Source of the DNA: Anaerolineales bacterium
GTDB lineage: Bacteria; Chloroflexota; Anaerolineae; Anaerolineales; Villigracilaceae
DNA length: 54,872 nt
Assembly (NCBI GenBank): GCA_016934715.1
Contig: JAFGSI010000085.1
Location: 1-54,872 of the forward strand
Reading direction: 5' to 3'
The number at the start of each line of letters is the position of its first letter. Within the stretch, counting starts at the first letter, position 1. Below the pieces are notes generated by a model. It saw nothing but the letters and a program-made list of their open reading frames with translations, was not told where the DNA came from and ran no database searches. The position numbers and the translations under genes were made by a program. Shown here piece after piece: positions 1 through 9,520 of this stretch.

Positions 1-3000
1 CACCAGGAACGTGTAGCTCACCACGTCCCCCACGCCATCATACGGATCGCCGGAGGCGATGCCCTTCACCAGCGTCAGCGCCGGGTTGACCAGCGCTACC
101 GTTACTGTATTGGAGGAAGTGTTATTGCCTTCATCAACTTCGAGAACCTGCGCATCGGGATCCACCGTGGCCGTATTCGGCAGGGGGCCGCTTGCTGTCG
201 GCGTAGCCGGAATGGTGACCACGAAACTACCGGTCACCGCGCCGATCGTCACATCCGCTCCACTGGCGACACAGGTCAGGACATCGCTGGCATCGATCGA
301 ACAACTGATGTTCGCCGAGTTGCTGATATCGGTGAAGGTGCCGGTAGTTGGCAAACCATAGGTTGCATTGGCGGGCAGGGAATCTCGAAGGATGGTCTGT
401 CCATCTGTAAAGGCTGCGCCCCAATCACCAGCATTGGTGATCGTCAAGACCCAGTTGAAGGTTGCACCAACGACGCCGGCATCGCTGGTATTGTTGCCCT
501 TCACAACTCTCAGATCGGGCAGGCGTACCGGGATCGTAACGCTGTCCTCATTCGAGTCCACGCCGCCAGTGGTGGCAAGGGCAGTATTGGTGATCGAACC
601 GGCAGTCAGGTCGCCCATGACCACGGTATAGGTTGCCGAACAAGTGATGGATTCGCCCCGATCCAGGAAATTATCACCATTCCCCGAACCAGGCGGAGCA
701 GTCTGGACCGCCGTGTTGACAGCCGGACAAAATTCGTCGACCGACAAGTCATCATCGATCGTCACCGGGCCAGCCAGTTGTGCATAGCCGCTGTTCGTCA
801 CTACATACGAATAGTGCAGGACCTGGCCGGCTGATGTGTAATAACTCTCGGCCGCGCTTTTCTCGAGTGTTAACCCGGTTGTGGCATAGGTGGCAGAGTC
901 GGATTCCGGCCCGGTCTGGTCGCTGTCCACCGTCGCCGTGTTCGTAAAGGAGTCGGCGGTTGTTACCGGGAAAGGCCCCAGCACACAGTAGGCAAGATGC
1001 TGTTCATCGGCATCAGCAGGCGGCAATGGAAACACATCCGGTAATGAAGCGCCTTGACCATCGACCCAGGAACAATCTGGCATGGTGAAGCCCGGATCGG
1101 TTACGGTAACGTTGGTCAACGTCACGTCGCCTATATTCTCAATAATGAAGCGAAAGTGCACAGTGCCGCCAAGGGGCACACCCACGAACGAGGTCCATGG
1201 ATCAGAGCCGGTGGGCGAGACCTGTTTCAGGATGGAAATGCCAGGATGGGTGGCGGTGACCGTCAGCGTGTCGGCAGCGGTATTGCCAACACCGGCGGTG
1301 GTTGCCGAGACATTGCCACTTGTATTGGCATAGGTCCCCGTGATGGCGGAGGTCGTGTCGACCGTCACGGTGCAGGATTCGCCGGCGATGATCGAACCGC
1401 CGGTCAGGGCGATCTGGTCCCGCCCGCCGACATTGGTGACCGCCACCGCACCGCCACCGCACTGCGGCGTGGTCACCGCGCCGCTGACGGTCACGCCCGC
1501 AGGCAGCAGATCGGTGAAGGCTACGCCCGAGAGAGAGTCATCCTGGTTGGGGTTGGTGATCGTGAAGGTCAGGGTCGAGATCCCGCCAGCCACGATCGGG
1601 TTGGGGCCGAAGAGCTTGTCGATCTGCGGCGGCTGGATGGCGGTCAACGAAGCGGCGGCCGTGCCGCCCGGGCCGTAGTTCGTACCGGTCTGGTCCGACG
1701 AGATGTTCCCGCTGATGTTCACATGCGGGCCGGGGGTGTTGGCCGTGACGGTGACCCCCGTCAGGGTGCAGGAGGCCCCTGCGGCGAGCGTTCCTCCGGT
1801 GAAGGTAATCATATCGGGTGCGGTGGTGTTCAGGCTTCCGCCGCAGGTCAAGGTCGGGCCGCTCGTGGTCACCGTCAGCCCGGGCGGCAGCGTGTCGTTG
1901 AAAGCGATCCCACTCAGGGCGGCATACGGATTCGGGTTGGTGATCGTGAAGGTCAGGGTTGAGGTCCCGCCGACCGCCACCGGACCGGGAGAGAACGACT
2001 TGCTGATGGTCGGATAGTCGGGAAAGCCACAGCCGGTGATGATCACATTATCCAGTACGACACGAGGAGCAGTACCGGTCGCTTTTGCGCCGAGCTCATT
2101 GAAGCGAAAGGCTGTTGTCGATGAACCGGTAGTGGCAGCGACAGCGGTATTGTTGAGATACCAGTTTGTTTTGGTAACTGGATTTAAAACCGCACCGGTT
2201 CCCGTCGCTGCACCAAAGGATCCGCCATTGGCGTTGGACCAGACGTAAATGTAGTTGTTGTTGGCGTTCGCCCAGTTGCCTTCTACATCGACATCATACG
2301 TGATCTGTACGTCCGAAAAATTAGTCGTATCGACCAAGAACTGAAAATATGGTTCTGCGCCGTAAAGTGGATAGCCTGGGGGCGGTGAAGCAGTTTCTGG
2401 CCAACTGCCGCTGATGCTCGTAAGGCTCCACCCGACCTGACCATTCTGGGTATCTGGGACTGTGCTGAGGACATTCCCGCCATAACTTGCCGTGGCAGTG
2501 GAAACCCCGGGGGATTGATAAGTGGGAAGAAGCGACGACGTAAAATCCCAGCGGGCCAGGAGGACGCCCGGGGTGCAGGGGGGCGGCGCGGGAGCGGTGT
2601 TCATCACCAGGCTTGCGCTGGCATCATCGCCGGTGTCCACCGTGCCGACGAACAGGTTGCTGGTCGCGTTGTCATAAGTACCCGTCGACGGGGCGGTCAC
2701 CTGGATGCTGAGCATGCAGGAACCGTAGGCCGCGATGGTCACGTTCGAGATCGCAACCGACGGCTGCCCGGAAGCGTAGCCCGCTCCCCCGATCGGGGCG
2801 CGCACGGTCGGCGTGCCACAACCGCTGGCCGTGTACGTCGTGCCATAGGTCACCATCGCAGCAGGGAAGGTGGGGAAGGTGTCGGTGAAATGCACGTCCT
2901 CGAGCACGGCCCCGTTGGGATTGGCCAGGGTGAAGGACAGGGTCGAGATGGTGTTGACCTGGGTCGGGCTGGGGGTAAAGGACTTGTCGATGGTCACGCT

Positions 3001-3993
3001 GGTCGGGTCGATGATCGCGGCCAGGCGGGCGCCAAAACTGAAGTCGGCATTGTAATGGTAACTGCTGCCGGAGAAGTCATAGATAAGATTGGTGAGATTC
3101 TGGACTGTGCCGCCCCCACCGATGATGGTGACATTGTAGTTTATCGTAACATTGCCACCATATTTCCCGACGCCGAGGCAGGAGCGGTAGTTGAGCGAGT
3201 CGGGATCATTCTCCCAGGTGCAACCGTCCCCATAGAGCCTGTCACTGGTGGCACCCGCGGGGGCAGTATAGCTGGTTGCAACAGAGTTGATCCGGAAGAT
3301 GGTATTGGGAAAATTGATGAAGGACTCGATCTGCTCGTAGCCGTTGGTAGCCGTCTTGCCGATCAGGGTGATGTTGTACGTGCCGCCGATCGTCAGGGCC
3401 ATCGTCCCACCCGGAGCGACGGACTGACCATCCAGCAGGACATCGGTGGTCGAGTTGCGGCTCTGCGAGATCAGGCGCTCGACATAGATCTCGCGCGGGG
3501 TAGGCGTGCTGACCGGGGCCGTCTCGTTCGAAGCGACCACAATGTGATAGCGGCGGGTCGTGTCAAACGCGGCCTGCAGCCGCGAAACAGTCACCTCGAA
3601 ATAGACGTCCTGGCAGGTGTTCCCGCCAGCCAGGGTTCCGGTTCCGACCTGGACGGGGATCGTCGTCCCATCGGCCACCCAGCCTTGCGAGTTCTCGCGC
3701 AGAGCGATGTGGGGGTTGGCGCTATCCCAGACAAGTTGGGCGGTGACGCCGGTCGCCGTTTCGCCCACGCCGCCCATATTGCAGATCTGCACCCCGATCG
3801 GGAAATTCTCCGGGCCCGAATTGAGCGGGTCATTGGAATCCAGGCCGACCACATTCCAGGTGATCGGGGTCACCGTCAGGGTCACTGCGGCCAAGACGCC
3901 TGCCTGTGGCTGAAGCAAGGCGGCGATCAAAAGCAACGTCGTTGTGACGGGAAATAGGGCTTTCTTCCGTGCATGGGTCGGCGAATGGATCAT
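1..3993 (-). CDS. Secreted DUF11-repeat surface protein, C-terminus beyond the left edge
   Basis: Reading the minus strand from the ATG at 3993 gives 1331 codons without a stop to base 1, so the gene continues outside the window. AGGAG lies 6 bases before the ATG. Residues 1 to about 36 form a signal peptide (basic MIHSPTHARKK, then a hydrophobic stretch ending near VLAA). Then come beta-rich modules with the recurrent phrases STLTFTITNPN, FTDTLP and NTATV, typical of DUF11/TIGR01451 repeats found in large cell-surface proteins, and a central segment near residues 500-650 that looks like a lectin-like sandwich. No anchor is visible because the C-terminus is missing. Likely a surface adhesin or structural protein; the role is inference. 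Long plus-strand frames here are antisense shadows. Confidence 0.85.
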   Translation of the reverse strand, partial: MIHSPTHARKKALFPVTTTLLLIAALLQPQAGVLAAVTLTVTPITWNVVGLDSNDPLNSGPENFPIGVQICNMGGVGETATGVTAQLVWDSANPHIALRENSQGWVADGTTIPVQVGTGTLAGGNTCQDVYFEVTVSRLQAAFDTTRRYHIVVASNETAPVSTPTPREIYVERLISQSRNSTTDVLLDGQSVAPGGTMALTIGGTYNITLIGKTATNGYEQIESFINFPNTIFRINSVATSYTAPAGATSDRLYGDGCTWENDPDSLNYRSCLGVGKYGGNVTINYNVTIIGGGGTVQNLTNLIYDFSGSSYHYNADFSFGARLAAIIDPTSVTIDKSFTPSPTQVNTISTLSFTLANPNGAVLEDVHFTDTFPTFPAAMVTYGTTYTASGCGTPTVRAPIGGAGYASGQPSVAISNVTIAAYGSCMLSIQVTAPSTGTYDNATSNLFVGTVDTGDDASASLVMNTAPAPPPCTPGVLLARWDFTSSLLPTYQSPGVSTATASYGGNVLSTVPDTQNGQVGWSLTSISGSWPETASPPPGYPLYGAEPYFQFLVDTTNFSDVQITYDVDVEGNWANANNNYIYVWSNANGGSFGAATGTGAVLNPVTKTNWYLNNTAVAATTGSSTTAFRFNELGAKATGTAPRVVLDNVIITGCGFPDYPTISKSFSPGPVAVGGTSTLTFTITNPNPYAALSGIAFNDTLPPGLTVTTSGPTLTCGGSLNTTAPDMITFTGGTLAAGASCTLTGVTVTANTPGPHVNISGNISSDQTGTNYGPGGTAAASLTAIQPPQIDKLFGPNPIVAGGISTLTFTITNPNQDDSLSGVAFTDLLPAGVTVSGAVTTPQCGGGAVAVTNVGGRDQIALTGGSIIAGESCTVTVDTTSAITGTYANTSGNVSATTAGVGNTAADTLTVTATHPGISILKQVSPTGSDPWTSFVGVPLGGTVHFRFIIENIGDVTLTNVTVTDPGFTMPDCSWVDGQGASLPDVFPLPPADADEQHLAYCVLGPFPVTTADSFTNTATVDSDQTGPESDSATYATTGLTLEKSAAESYYTSAGQVLHYSYVVTNSGYAQLAGPVTIDDDLSVDEFCPAVNTAVQTAPPGSGNGDNFLDRGESITCSATYTVVMGDLTAGSITNTALATTGGVDSNEDSVTIPVRLPDLRVVKGNNTSDAGVVGATFNWVLTITNAGDWGAAFTDGQTILRDSLPANATYGLPTTGTFTDISNSANISCSIDASDVLTCVASGADVTIGAVTGSFVVTIPATPTASGPLPNTATVDPDAQVLEVDEGNNTSSNTVTVALVNPALTLVKGIASGDPYDGVGDVVSYTFLV

Positions 3994-4340
3994 ACCAGGC
4001 TCCTGCAACATTAAACTGATGAAACGAAATAGGCACAATACGTATAAAAAAACAACCAGCACGGGCCTGATAAACAGGCACAGTTGACAGCCGGTTGCGC
4101 AACTCGCTCCACAACCGCGCCTTTGCGCCCAAAATTGCGGGAATACATTTTTCCCCGCTGGCGCTATTGGGTTATTTCCGGATGATTATACCCATGATCA
4201 GGGTGTTTGTGTGAAATTCCATACTATCAATGTTGTTAGGTTCCCCCAACCTACCTGAACCAGCCAGAGCGGTCCTGAAGAAGTCCCGCCCGCTTCCAGC
4301 GATGATTGACATCCCGCGATACTTCAGGTATGCTTGCAGC
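3994..4340. other. Intergenic region upstream of the surface protein and SRP RNA
   Basis: This stretch of 347 bases between the divergent surface-protein gene and the SRP RNA holds no convincing gene. It contains the SRP RNA promoter at its right end and must contain the promoter of the surface protein, for which I see only weak AT-rich candidates around 4025-4055. Confidence 0.6.
4306..4334 (+). promoter_or_regulatory. Sigma-70-type promoter of the SRP RNA
   Basis: TTGACA at 4306-4311, a spacer of exactly 17 bases, and TATGCT at 4329-4334. The predicted start, about 7 bases downstream near 4341, coincides with the first paired bases of the SRP RNA, which supports both calls. Confidence 0.85.
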
Positions 4341-4445
4341 GTCCGGGTGGGTCCGGCGCGGCGGAGCCCTGCAAACCCCGCCAGGGCCGAAAGGCAGCAA
4401 CGGTACGCGGGCCGCTCCGGGTGCCGCCGGGGTGCCTGCCCGGAC
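4341..4445 (+). ncRNA. ffs: Signal recognition particle RNA, small bacterial type
   Basis: The domain IV hallmark is at about 4380-4402: CCAGG, then GCC-GAAA-GGC closing the tetraloop, then AGCAACGG, matching the conserved Ffh-binding helix with its asymmetric and symmetric loops. The ends pair: TCCGGG at 4342-4347 with CCCGGA at 4439-4444, and further GC-rich pairing lies inside. A run of six T (4447-4452) follows directly, as in an intrinsic terminator, and a strong promoter precedes it. About 105 nt fits the short bacterial 4.5S-type RNA that works with Ffh in membrane targeting. Confidence 0.9.
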
Positions 4446-4529
4446 ATTTTTTCATCATCCGTCGCCCCCGAAACGCTCACCAAGAACTCAAATTTGTGGC
4501 ACAATACAGGGGCAAGGAACAGGTACTCC

Positions 4530-4886
4530 ATGAATCGCTGGATCAAATTCCTGCTCGCCATCCTCGTCGGTCTGACCCTCGGCCTGGTCTACGGCTGGGC
4601 GGTCAGCCCGGTCGAATATGTCGATACCTCCCCCGATACGCTGCGGGAAGACTATCGCGCCGACTATGTCCTGATGGTCGCCGAGATCCACCACCATGAC
4701 CATGACCTGGACCAGGCCGCCCGCCGCCTGGCCATGCTCGGCAGCCAGCCCCCGGTCCAGGTAGCCGCGGCAGCTCTCGACTACGGTCTGAGCGCGGGCT
4801 ACCCGCCGCTCGACATCGCCCTGCTGCAGGAACTGGCCACCGACCTGCAGGCCTGGGACCCGTCCGCCCCCGGAGGACAGCCATGA
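4530..4886 (+). CDS. Small membrane-anchored protein, unknown family, paralogue of next gene
   Basis: 118 residues from ATG 4530; an in-frame extension upstream would run through the SRP RNA and is rejected. One N-terminal transmembrane segment (about residues 6-26), then a short conserved stretch, PVEYVDTSPDTLREDYRADY, and a helical part with HHHDHD and QAARRLAMLG resembling a single TPR-like hairpin. The same layout recurs in the next gene, which overlaps by ATGA (4883-4886), so the two are translationally coupled and probably arose by duplication. I do not recognise the family. Topology suggests a short cytoplasmic N-terminus and an outer-face helical domain. Confidence 0.8.
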   Translation: MNRWIKFLLAILVGLTLGLVYGWAVSPVEYVDTSPDTLREDYRADYVLMVAEIHHHDHDLDQAARRLAMLGSQPPVQVAAAALDYGLSAGYPPLDIALLQELATDLQAWDPSAPGGQP

Positions 4887-5719
4887 GCAGCGAAAACGGG
4901 ACCTCTGACAAGCGCGGCCCCTGGTACCTGATCTTCGGCCTGGCCATCGGCATCGGCCTGGGGCTGCTGATCGCCTGGGCCTTCATCCCGGTCACCTATG
5001 TCAACACCTCCCCGCGCTCCCTGCGGGCAGACTTCAAGGACAGCTACCGGGTCCTGATCGCCTCGGCCTACACAGCCAACGGCGACCTCGGTCGGGCCCA
5101 GGCCCGCCTGGACCTGCTCGGTGACGAAGACCCCGCCGCCGCCCTGGCCGACCAGGCCCTGCTCCTGGCGGACGTCGGTGACCCCGAAGGGGCTGCCTTC
5201 TCCCTGGCCGCCCTGGCCGGGGCCCTCGGCGTGACCGTCGACCTGCAACTGCCCGGCGACGATGCGGCTGGAGATCCCGACTCGACCGGTTCCGGGCGGC
5301 CGACGGCCACCCGCCGCCCGACGGTCACCCCGACCCCGCTCTTCACCTCCACCCCGCGCCCGACCCGCACCTCCACCCCCACCCCGGGGGCAGCCTTCGC
5401 CCTGGTCTTCCAGGAGGAGATCTGCAACCTCGACCTGGCTCCCGGCCTGCTCCAGATCGAGGTCCGTGACGCGGCCTCCCAGCCGGTTGCCGGTGTCGAG
5501 ATCCTCATTACCTGGGAAGGGCATGAGGAGCGCATCTTCACCGGCCTCAAGCCCGAACTCGGCAACGGCTATGCCGACTTCGACATGGACCCCGAACTGG
5601 TCTACAGCCTGCAGTTTGCCGATGGCGGTCCCCCGACCGCCAACCTCAGCGCCTCGCTATGCACGGTCGATGGTGAGAGTTTTTGGGGAGGATTGCGGCT
5701 GGTCTTCAGCCAGCCATGA
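4883..5719 (+). CDS. Membrane-anchored protein with Pro/Thr linker and C-terminal beta domain
   Basis: 278 residues. The N-terminal 90 repeat the neighbour's plan: a transmembrane segment (about 13-35), PVTYVNTSPRSLRADFKDSY, then GDLGRAQARLDLLG. A Pro/Thr/Arg-rich linker (about 135-170) follows, then a C-terminal domain of about 100 residues beginning near FQEEICNLDLAPG that reads like a carboxypeptidase-regulatory or Ig-type beta sandwich (QPVAGVEILITWEG). The start overlaps the previous stop. Function unknown; the arrangement suggests an extracytoplasmic domain held off the membrane by a disordered linker. Confidence 0.8.
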   Translation: MSSENGTSDKRGPWYLIFGLAIGIGLGLLIAWAFIPVTYVNTSPRSLRADFKDSYRVLIASAYTANGDLGRAQARLDLLGDEDPAAALADQALLLADVGDPEGAAFSLAALAGALGVTVDLQLPGDDAAGDPDSTGSGRPTATRRPTVTPTPLFTSTPRPTRTSTPTPGAAFALVFQEEICNLDLAPGLLQIEVRDAASQPVAGVEILITWEGHEERIFTGLKPELGNGYADFDMDPELVYSLQFADGGPPTANLSASLCTVDGESFWGGLRLVFSQP

Positions 5720-5764
5720 CCTGCCTGACCTCGATGCGGCGCGCTTGATCGATCCGAGAAAATA

Positions 5765-5797
5765 AAAAACCCCACAGGTCCTGCCTGCGGGGTTTTT
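5765..5797. terminator. Bidirectional intrinsic terminator
   Basis: AAAAACCCC at 5765-5773 pairs with GGGGTTTTT at 5789-5797, giving a hairpin with a T run on either strand. It sits between two convergent genes ending at 5719 and 5811. Confidence 0.85.
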
Positions 5798-5810
5798 CTC
5801 TCTTCGTAGA

Positions 5811-7265
5811 TCAGGGAATAACCCAGTCGTTGCCGATGCCGACCACGATATCGGCCGGGGCGTTGGGATTGAAATCGAAGACCAGCGCATTGGGCCCCAG
5901 ATTCATGACTGTCATCAGGTAGCGGATGGTGTATGGCGCACCGCTATGGATGATGAGCACCGTCCCGTTAGGGAAAGGAGAGGTGTAGAAGTAGTAGTTT
6001 TCCGGATAGTCGCCTGTATTGCCAACCGCCGTCACGTTCATGCCCTGGGCGGTGAAATAATTTCCCGTGTCACCTGCCAGGTTTGCCGTGAGGGTCCCGT
6101 TGACGAAGACAACCCTGGCGCCTTCGTCCTGCATCAGCTGGGTCTGGTCTCCATTCGCCATTGTCGGGCTGAGCGCCCCACTCCCGAAGATCTCGTCCCG
6201 CAGAACACGGATGTTGTCTGGGATTGGCTGAAAGACGCTCTGCGAGACACCATCGACGACGACCGAATCCAGCAGGACCTCCTCGTACCCGATAATGCCG
6301 CGGTGAATGTCCGCCAGGTCGATCTGTTGGGCCAACACAGCCAGCCGCAGGGCATCGTCAAGGTCCAGATTCGTGTGGATCCCGGATGAGAATTGATCAT
6401 ACAACAGGGGGGCCCAGGAGATGTAGTTCGGGAAACTGGCCGGATCGAGGATCTTGTCACGGAGCGCCATGATCACCTGTTGCTGGCGTCGGGCGCGGTC
6501 GACATCACCGCCCTCCGTATTGCGCGCCCGGGCATAGGCCAGGGTCTGCGATCCATCGAAATGGTGCCAGCCGGGTTCCAGGTAGATCGTGTTTCCCGGT
6601 CCCTCGATATCGATCGACATCTCCTCTTCCACGTAAATCTCGACACCACCGATCGTGCCTACGATATCCGAAAAAGTCGAGAAGTCCACCTGGGCATAAT
6701 ACTGCACCGGAACACCGATCACGTTTTCGACCGTCCGCATGGCCAGCCCCGGCCCCCCCCCCGGCACGTTGTAGGCTTCACCCAGTGAATAGGCAGTGTT
6801 GATCTTGCCGTAACCGAACCCGGGAATAGTGACCCACAGGTCACGCGGAATGGAAAGCATGCCGGCGGTGCGGCTCAAGGGATCGATCGTCAGGACGATC
6901 ATGGTATCGGAGCGCGGCGGCCCCTGCCCTTCCAGCCAATCGCGATAATCCAGGCCAATGAAGAGCACGCTTACCCGGCTACCGCCATCCCAGGGTTCTG
7001 GAAGCACAATCGGCGCGCTGACGGTCGGCTCCGTATCGGAAGCAATCGGCGTCCCTTCGGCATTCACCTCCGGCGTTCCCTCGGCAGCCGAGGACCCATC
7101 CACCGCGCAGGAGGGCAGTGGGAGACCCGGCAGGGAAGTCAGGCGCCAGCAGGCTATCAATCCGCTCAGGAAAACGGACACAGCAATCGCCAGAACCAAC
7201 CCCACACCCCAGGCGATGATCTGGCCCGTGGTCGGGCGTTTAAAATTGAATTTCTTCAATGTCAT
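5811..7265 (-). CDS. LCP (LytR-CpsA-Psr) family wall-polymer ligase, LytR-type C-terminal domain
   Basis: 484 residues from the ATG at 7265 (MTLKKFNF); a longer frame to 7346 would overlap the upstream gene. One transmembrane helix (about 17-40), a short Pro/Ser-rich linker, then the LCP domain: FIGLDYRD near 100, PRSDTMIV near 115, LSIPRDLWV near 135 and the later LAYARARN. These Arg/Asp positions are the family's pyrophosphate-binding and catalytic residues. The last 110 residues, with VFVNGT and the glycine-rich end, look like a LytR_C domain. LCP enzymes transfer undecaprenyl-linked polymers to peptidoglycan on the outer membrane face. Confidence 0.92.
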   Translation of the reverse strand: MTLKKFNFKRPTTGQIIAWGVGLVLAIAVSVFLSGLIACWRLTSLPGLPLPSCAVDGSSAAEGTPEVNAEGTPIASDTEPTVSAPIVLPEPWDGGSRVSVLFIGLDYRDWLEGQGPPRSDTMIVLTIDPLSRTAGMLSIPRDLWVTIPGFGYGKINTAYSLGEAYNVPGGGPGLAMRTVENVIGVPVQYYAQVDFSTFSDIVGTIGGVEIYVEEEMSIDIEGPGNTIYLEPGWHHFDGSQTLAYARARNTEGGDVDRARRQQQVIMALRDKILDPASFPNYISWAPLLYDQFSSGIHTNLDLDDALRLAVLAQQIDLADIHRGIIGYEEVLLDSVVVDGVSQSVFQPIPDNIRVLRDEIFGSGALSPTMANGDQTQLMQDEGARVVFVNGTLTANLAGDTGNYFTAQGMNVTAVGNTGDYPENYYFYTSPFPNGTVLIIHSGAPYTIRYLMTVMNLGPNALVFDFNPNAPADIVVGIGNDWVIP

Positions 7266-7308
7266 CTCTGTTCGCCTATCTCGATTTCGGTTAAAAAGAC
7301 CCCGAAGT

Positions 7309-7530
7309 TTATTTGATCGCGGGTGGCGGGACCGGCAGGTCGGCACTGGCCACGTCCACCCATTTGTCGCCCTCGCTGATCAGCATGACCGGAATCTCGT
7401 CCACGACGGGGTATTTCCGGTTGCAGTCCTTGCAGATCAGCCAGGATTCTTTGTAATAGTCCAGCAGCCCGTCCTTCTCTCGGACGCAAGCCGGGCAGCG
7501 CAGGATTTCCAAAAGATCGTCAGCCAGCAT
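7309..7530 (-). CDS. Small zinc-ribbon protein, Trm112/UPF0434-like
   Basis: 73 residues beginning MLADDLLEILRCPAC. The ATG at 7530 has AGGAG 5 bases upstream, so the longer frame to 7566 is rejected; a TACAAT -10-like box lies just before that. Two CxxC pairs (CPAC and CKDC) suggest a zinc ribbon, and the PVVDEIPVML ending is typical of Trm112/YcaR-like proteins. In the family, Trm112 activates methyltransferases, but the short bacterial members are mostly uncharacterised. It is 43 bases upstream of the LCP gene and may be cotranscribed. Confidence 0.85.
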   Translation of the reverse strand: MLADDLLEILRCPACVREKDGLLDYYKESWLICKDCNRKYPVVDEIPVMLISEGDKWVDVASADLPVPPPAIK

Positions 7531-7568
7531 GTTTTCTCCTATTGTAACAATCGGCAATTGTACCACGT

Positions 7569-9464
7569 CTAGGGCTGGCAGATTCCCAGCGCATCCGCCA
7601 GGCTCGGTGGGTCATCCGTCCCGGGGCCAAACTCACAGACCGCCCGCCAGGGGGTGTAATGGGTGCGGAAAACATCCTCGAACAGCAGGCCGCCGCTGCG
7701 ATACACCCGGCGGGTCACGACGACGTCGGCCCCCTCGGCCGCCCAGTCGACCTGGCGCAGTTCATCGGCACCCAGCTCCGGGTTCATCACGAACTCCGTC
7801 TCCGGCGGGGGAACGATATTCTGCGGGCCGGTGGTATCCCATTCGACGGTCCGGCCATCGCTGGTCGAGTAGAAGTTCCAGGTGATGCTGCGCGCGCTGA
7901 CATTGACCCACACTTCCATCAGCAGCCAGTACGGCGTGTCGTTGGTGAACTCGAAATCGACCAGCGGAAAATAGACGGTCGCGTCCAGGCCGGCAAGGTT
8001 GGCATCGTACCCGTACTGGGTCTGCTCGTAGTAGTAGACCCGGTAAGCATGGGCATAACGCTCATGGATCGGGTAACCACCGAAAAAGGCCGTACGGAAC
8101 AGGGTGGTGCTGACCTGGCACACGCCTCCGCCGACGCCCAAGATCGTCTGGCCGTTGTAGATGATCATCGCCTCGGCGTAGCCGTTGTCCAGGCTGATAT
8201 CCCCCAGGACCTCGGCCATCGAGAAAGTCGCCCCAGGCGGGATCAACAGTCCGTGGAACTGGGCAGAGGCGGTCTGGATGTTCTGGATGCGTGCCAGGCC
8301 CGAGCCGCGAAAATAGCTGATCTGCTGCGAGACACGTTCGGTGATGCCCAACGATTCGGCCGTGGCGTCGTTGCGGACCTGCGGCTGGGTCAGAACCACG
8401 CTGAGCGGAATGGTATGTTCGCCCTCCAGCAGACCGTTCAGGATGGCGCCCTGGGAGGCCTCGGCGTCCAGGTTGCGGCCGATCACCGCTGGCTGGACCA
8501 GCTCCAACTGGCGCGTGTTATCATCAAATATGAAACGGGCATTTTCGGTGCCGCGATCGATCTCGGCGGCGATCGCATCCAGGAACGGCTGCAAGGCTGA
8601 CAGATTCAAGACCATCTGGTACTCCAGGCCGGTTTCGCCAACCGGGACGCGCTCCGGGCGCAGGATCGTCGCCAGGGTCGTCGCATCCAGGGTCCAGGGA
8701 CCGGGATCACCTTCGGCGGCCTCCGGGATCATCAGGGTCAGCGGTTGGCTAAGGCTGGTCCGCAGCGCCTCGGCCGTGGCCGAGGCATCCACGATCTGCG
8801 GCGCCTGTTCGTGAACCACCATGGTCACTTCGCCATCCCGGAAAGACTGCAGCTGGATGGTCAAGAAGGTCATGGTCGTATCGACATCGAAAACCCGCCC
8901 GACCTGTCCGGGATGATACAGGACCTCGGTCCCGTTCAACTGCAGCTCAGCCTCAAGCATCGGCTGGTTGATCGCCAGGACGATCTGCTCCAGATAGGCA
9001 TGGGCCACGCGCTCATCGATCATCACCACCGGCTGGATGTCCACCCCGCCCTGGCGGGCGTTGAGCTGCCCGGCCAGGTCGGAGAACATCCCACCGCTGC
9101 GGCCGATGTCATACGCCGCCTGGATCGTCCGGCCGACGTCAAAGACCATACCCAGTTCGGCCGGGGTCGCCGTCCAGACCCGATCCCCGTCGACGAACAA
9201 GACCTGCCCGCTGTAGGGATAGGTGAGCGTCTGGCTGAGCCTGACCGCCGCCTCTTCGACCGTCAAGCCGGAGAGATCCACGCCGGCGACCGAGACTCCC
9301 GGCACCATCCGCCCGGCGTAAGCCAGCTGGTAGCCGCTGCTGACCAGAAAGATCCCGACCAGGAACAAGGCCATTCCGCCGATCAAGGCGGCGGCGATCT
9401 GGGAAATGAGCGCGCTTTTCCCAGACCTCTTGAGGCGTGTGGGTTGGGTCACGAAGGTGGTCAT
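7569..9464 (-). CDS. VanW family protein with peptidoglycan-binding repeats
   Basis: 631 residues from ATG 9464. An N-terminal transmembrane segment (about 20-45) is followed by two YoaR/PG_binding_4-like modules (VPGVSVAGVDLSGLTVEEAA near the start) and the VanW domain with its signature GVGGGVCQVSTTLFR around residues 440-455. VanW proteins are common surface proteins; their biochemical role is unsettled, with wall binding or remodelling assumed. There is no Shine-Dalgarno sequence, but TATAAT (minus strand, 9476-9471) ends 6 bases before the ATG, so the mRNA may be leaderless. Confidence 0.9.
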   Translation of the reverse strand: MTTFVTQPTRLKRSGKSALISQIAAALIGGMALFLVGIFLVSSGYQLAYAGRMVPGVSVAGVDLSGLTVEEAAVRLSQTLTYPYSGQVLFVDGDRVWTATPAELGMVFDVGRTIQAAYDIGRSGGMFSDLAGQLNARQGGVDIQPVVMIDERVAHAYLEQIVLAINQPMLEAELQLNGTEVLYHPGQVGRVFDVDTTMTFLTIQLQSFRDGEVTMVVHEQAPQIVDASATAEALRTSLSQPLTLMIPEAAEGDPGPWTLDATTLATILRPERVPVGETGLEYQMVLNLSALQPFLDAIAAEIDRGTENARFIFDDNTRQLELVQPAVIGRNLDAEASQGAILNGLLEGEHTIPLSVVLTQPQVRNDATAESLGITERVSQQISYFRGSGLARIQNIQTASAQFHGLLIPPGATFSMAEVLGDISLDNGYAEAMIIYNGQTILGVGGGVCQVSTTLFRTAFFGGYPIHERYAHAYRVYYYEQTQYGYDANLAGLDATVYFPLVDFEFTNDTPYWLLMEVWVNVSARSITWNFYSTSDGRTVEWDTTGPQNIVPPPETEFVMNPELGADELRQVDWAAEGADVVVTRRVYRSGGLLFEDVFRTHYTPWRAVCEFGPGTDDPPSLADALGICQP

Positions 9465-9520
9465 AGGAGAATTATACCCTTTCGCTGTTCGACTTTCATT
9501 TCCAGAGCAAAAGGGTCTGC

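Noticed and set aside
1054-3957. Long plus-strand frames (302 and 480 codons) over the surface-protein region
   Set aside because: They are rich in Arg/Gly/His without domains and lie antisense to a continuous minus-strand frame with signal peptide, ribosome site and clear DUF11 repeats.
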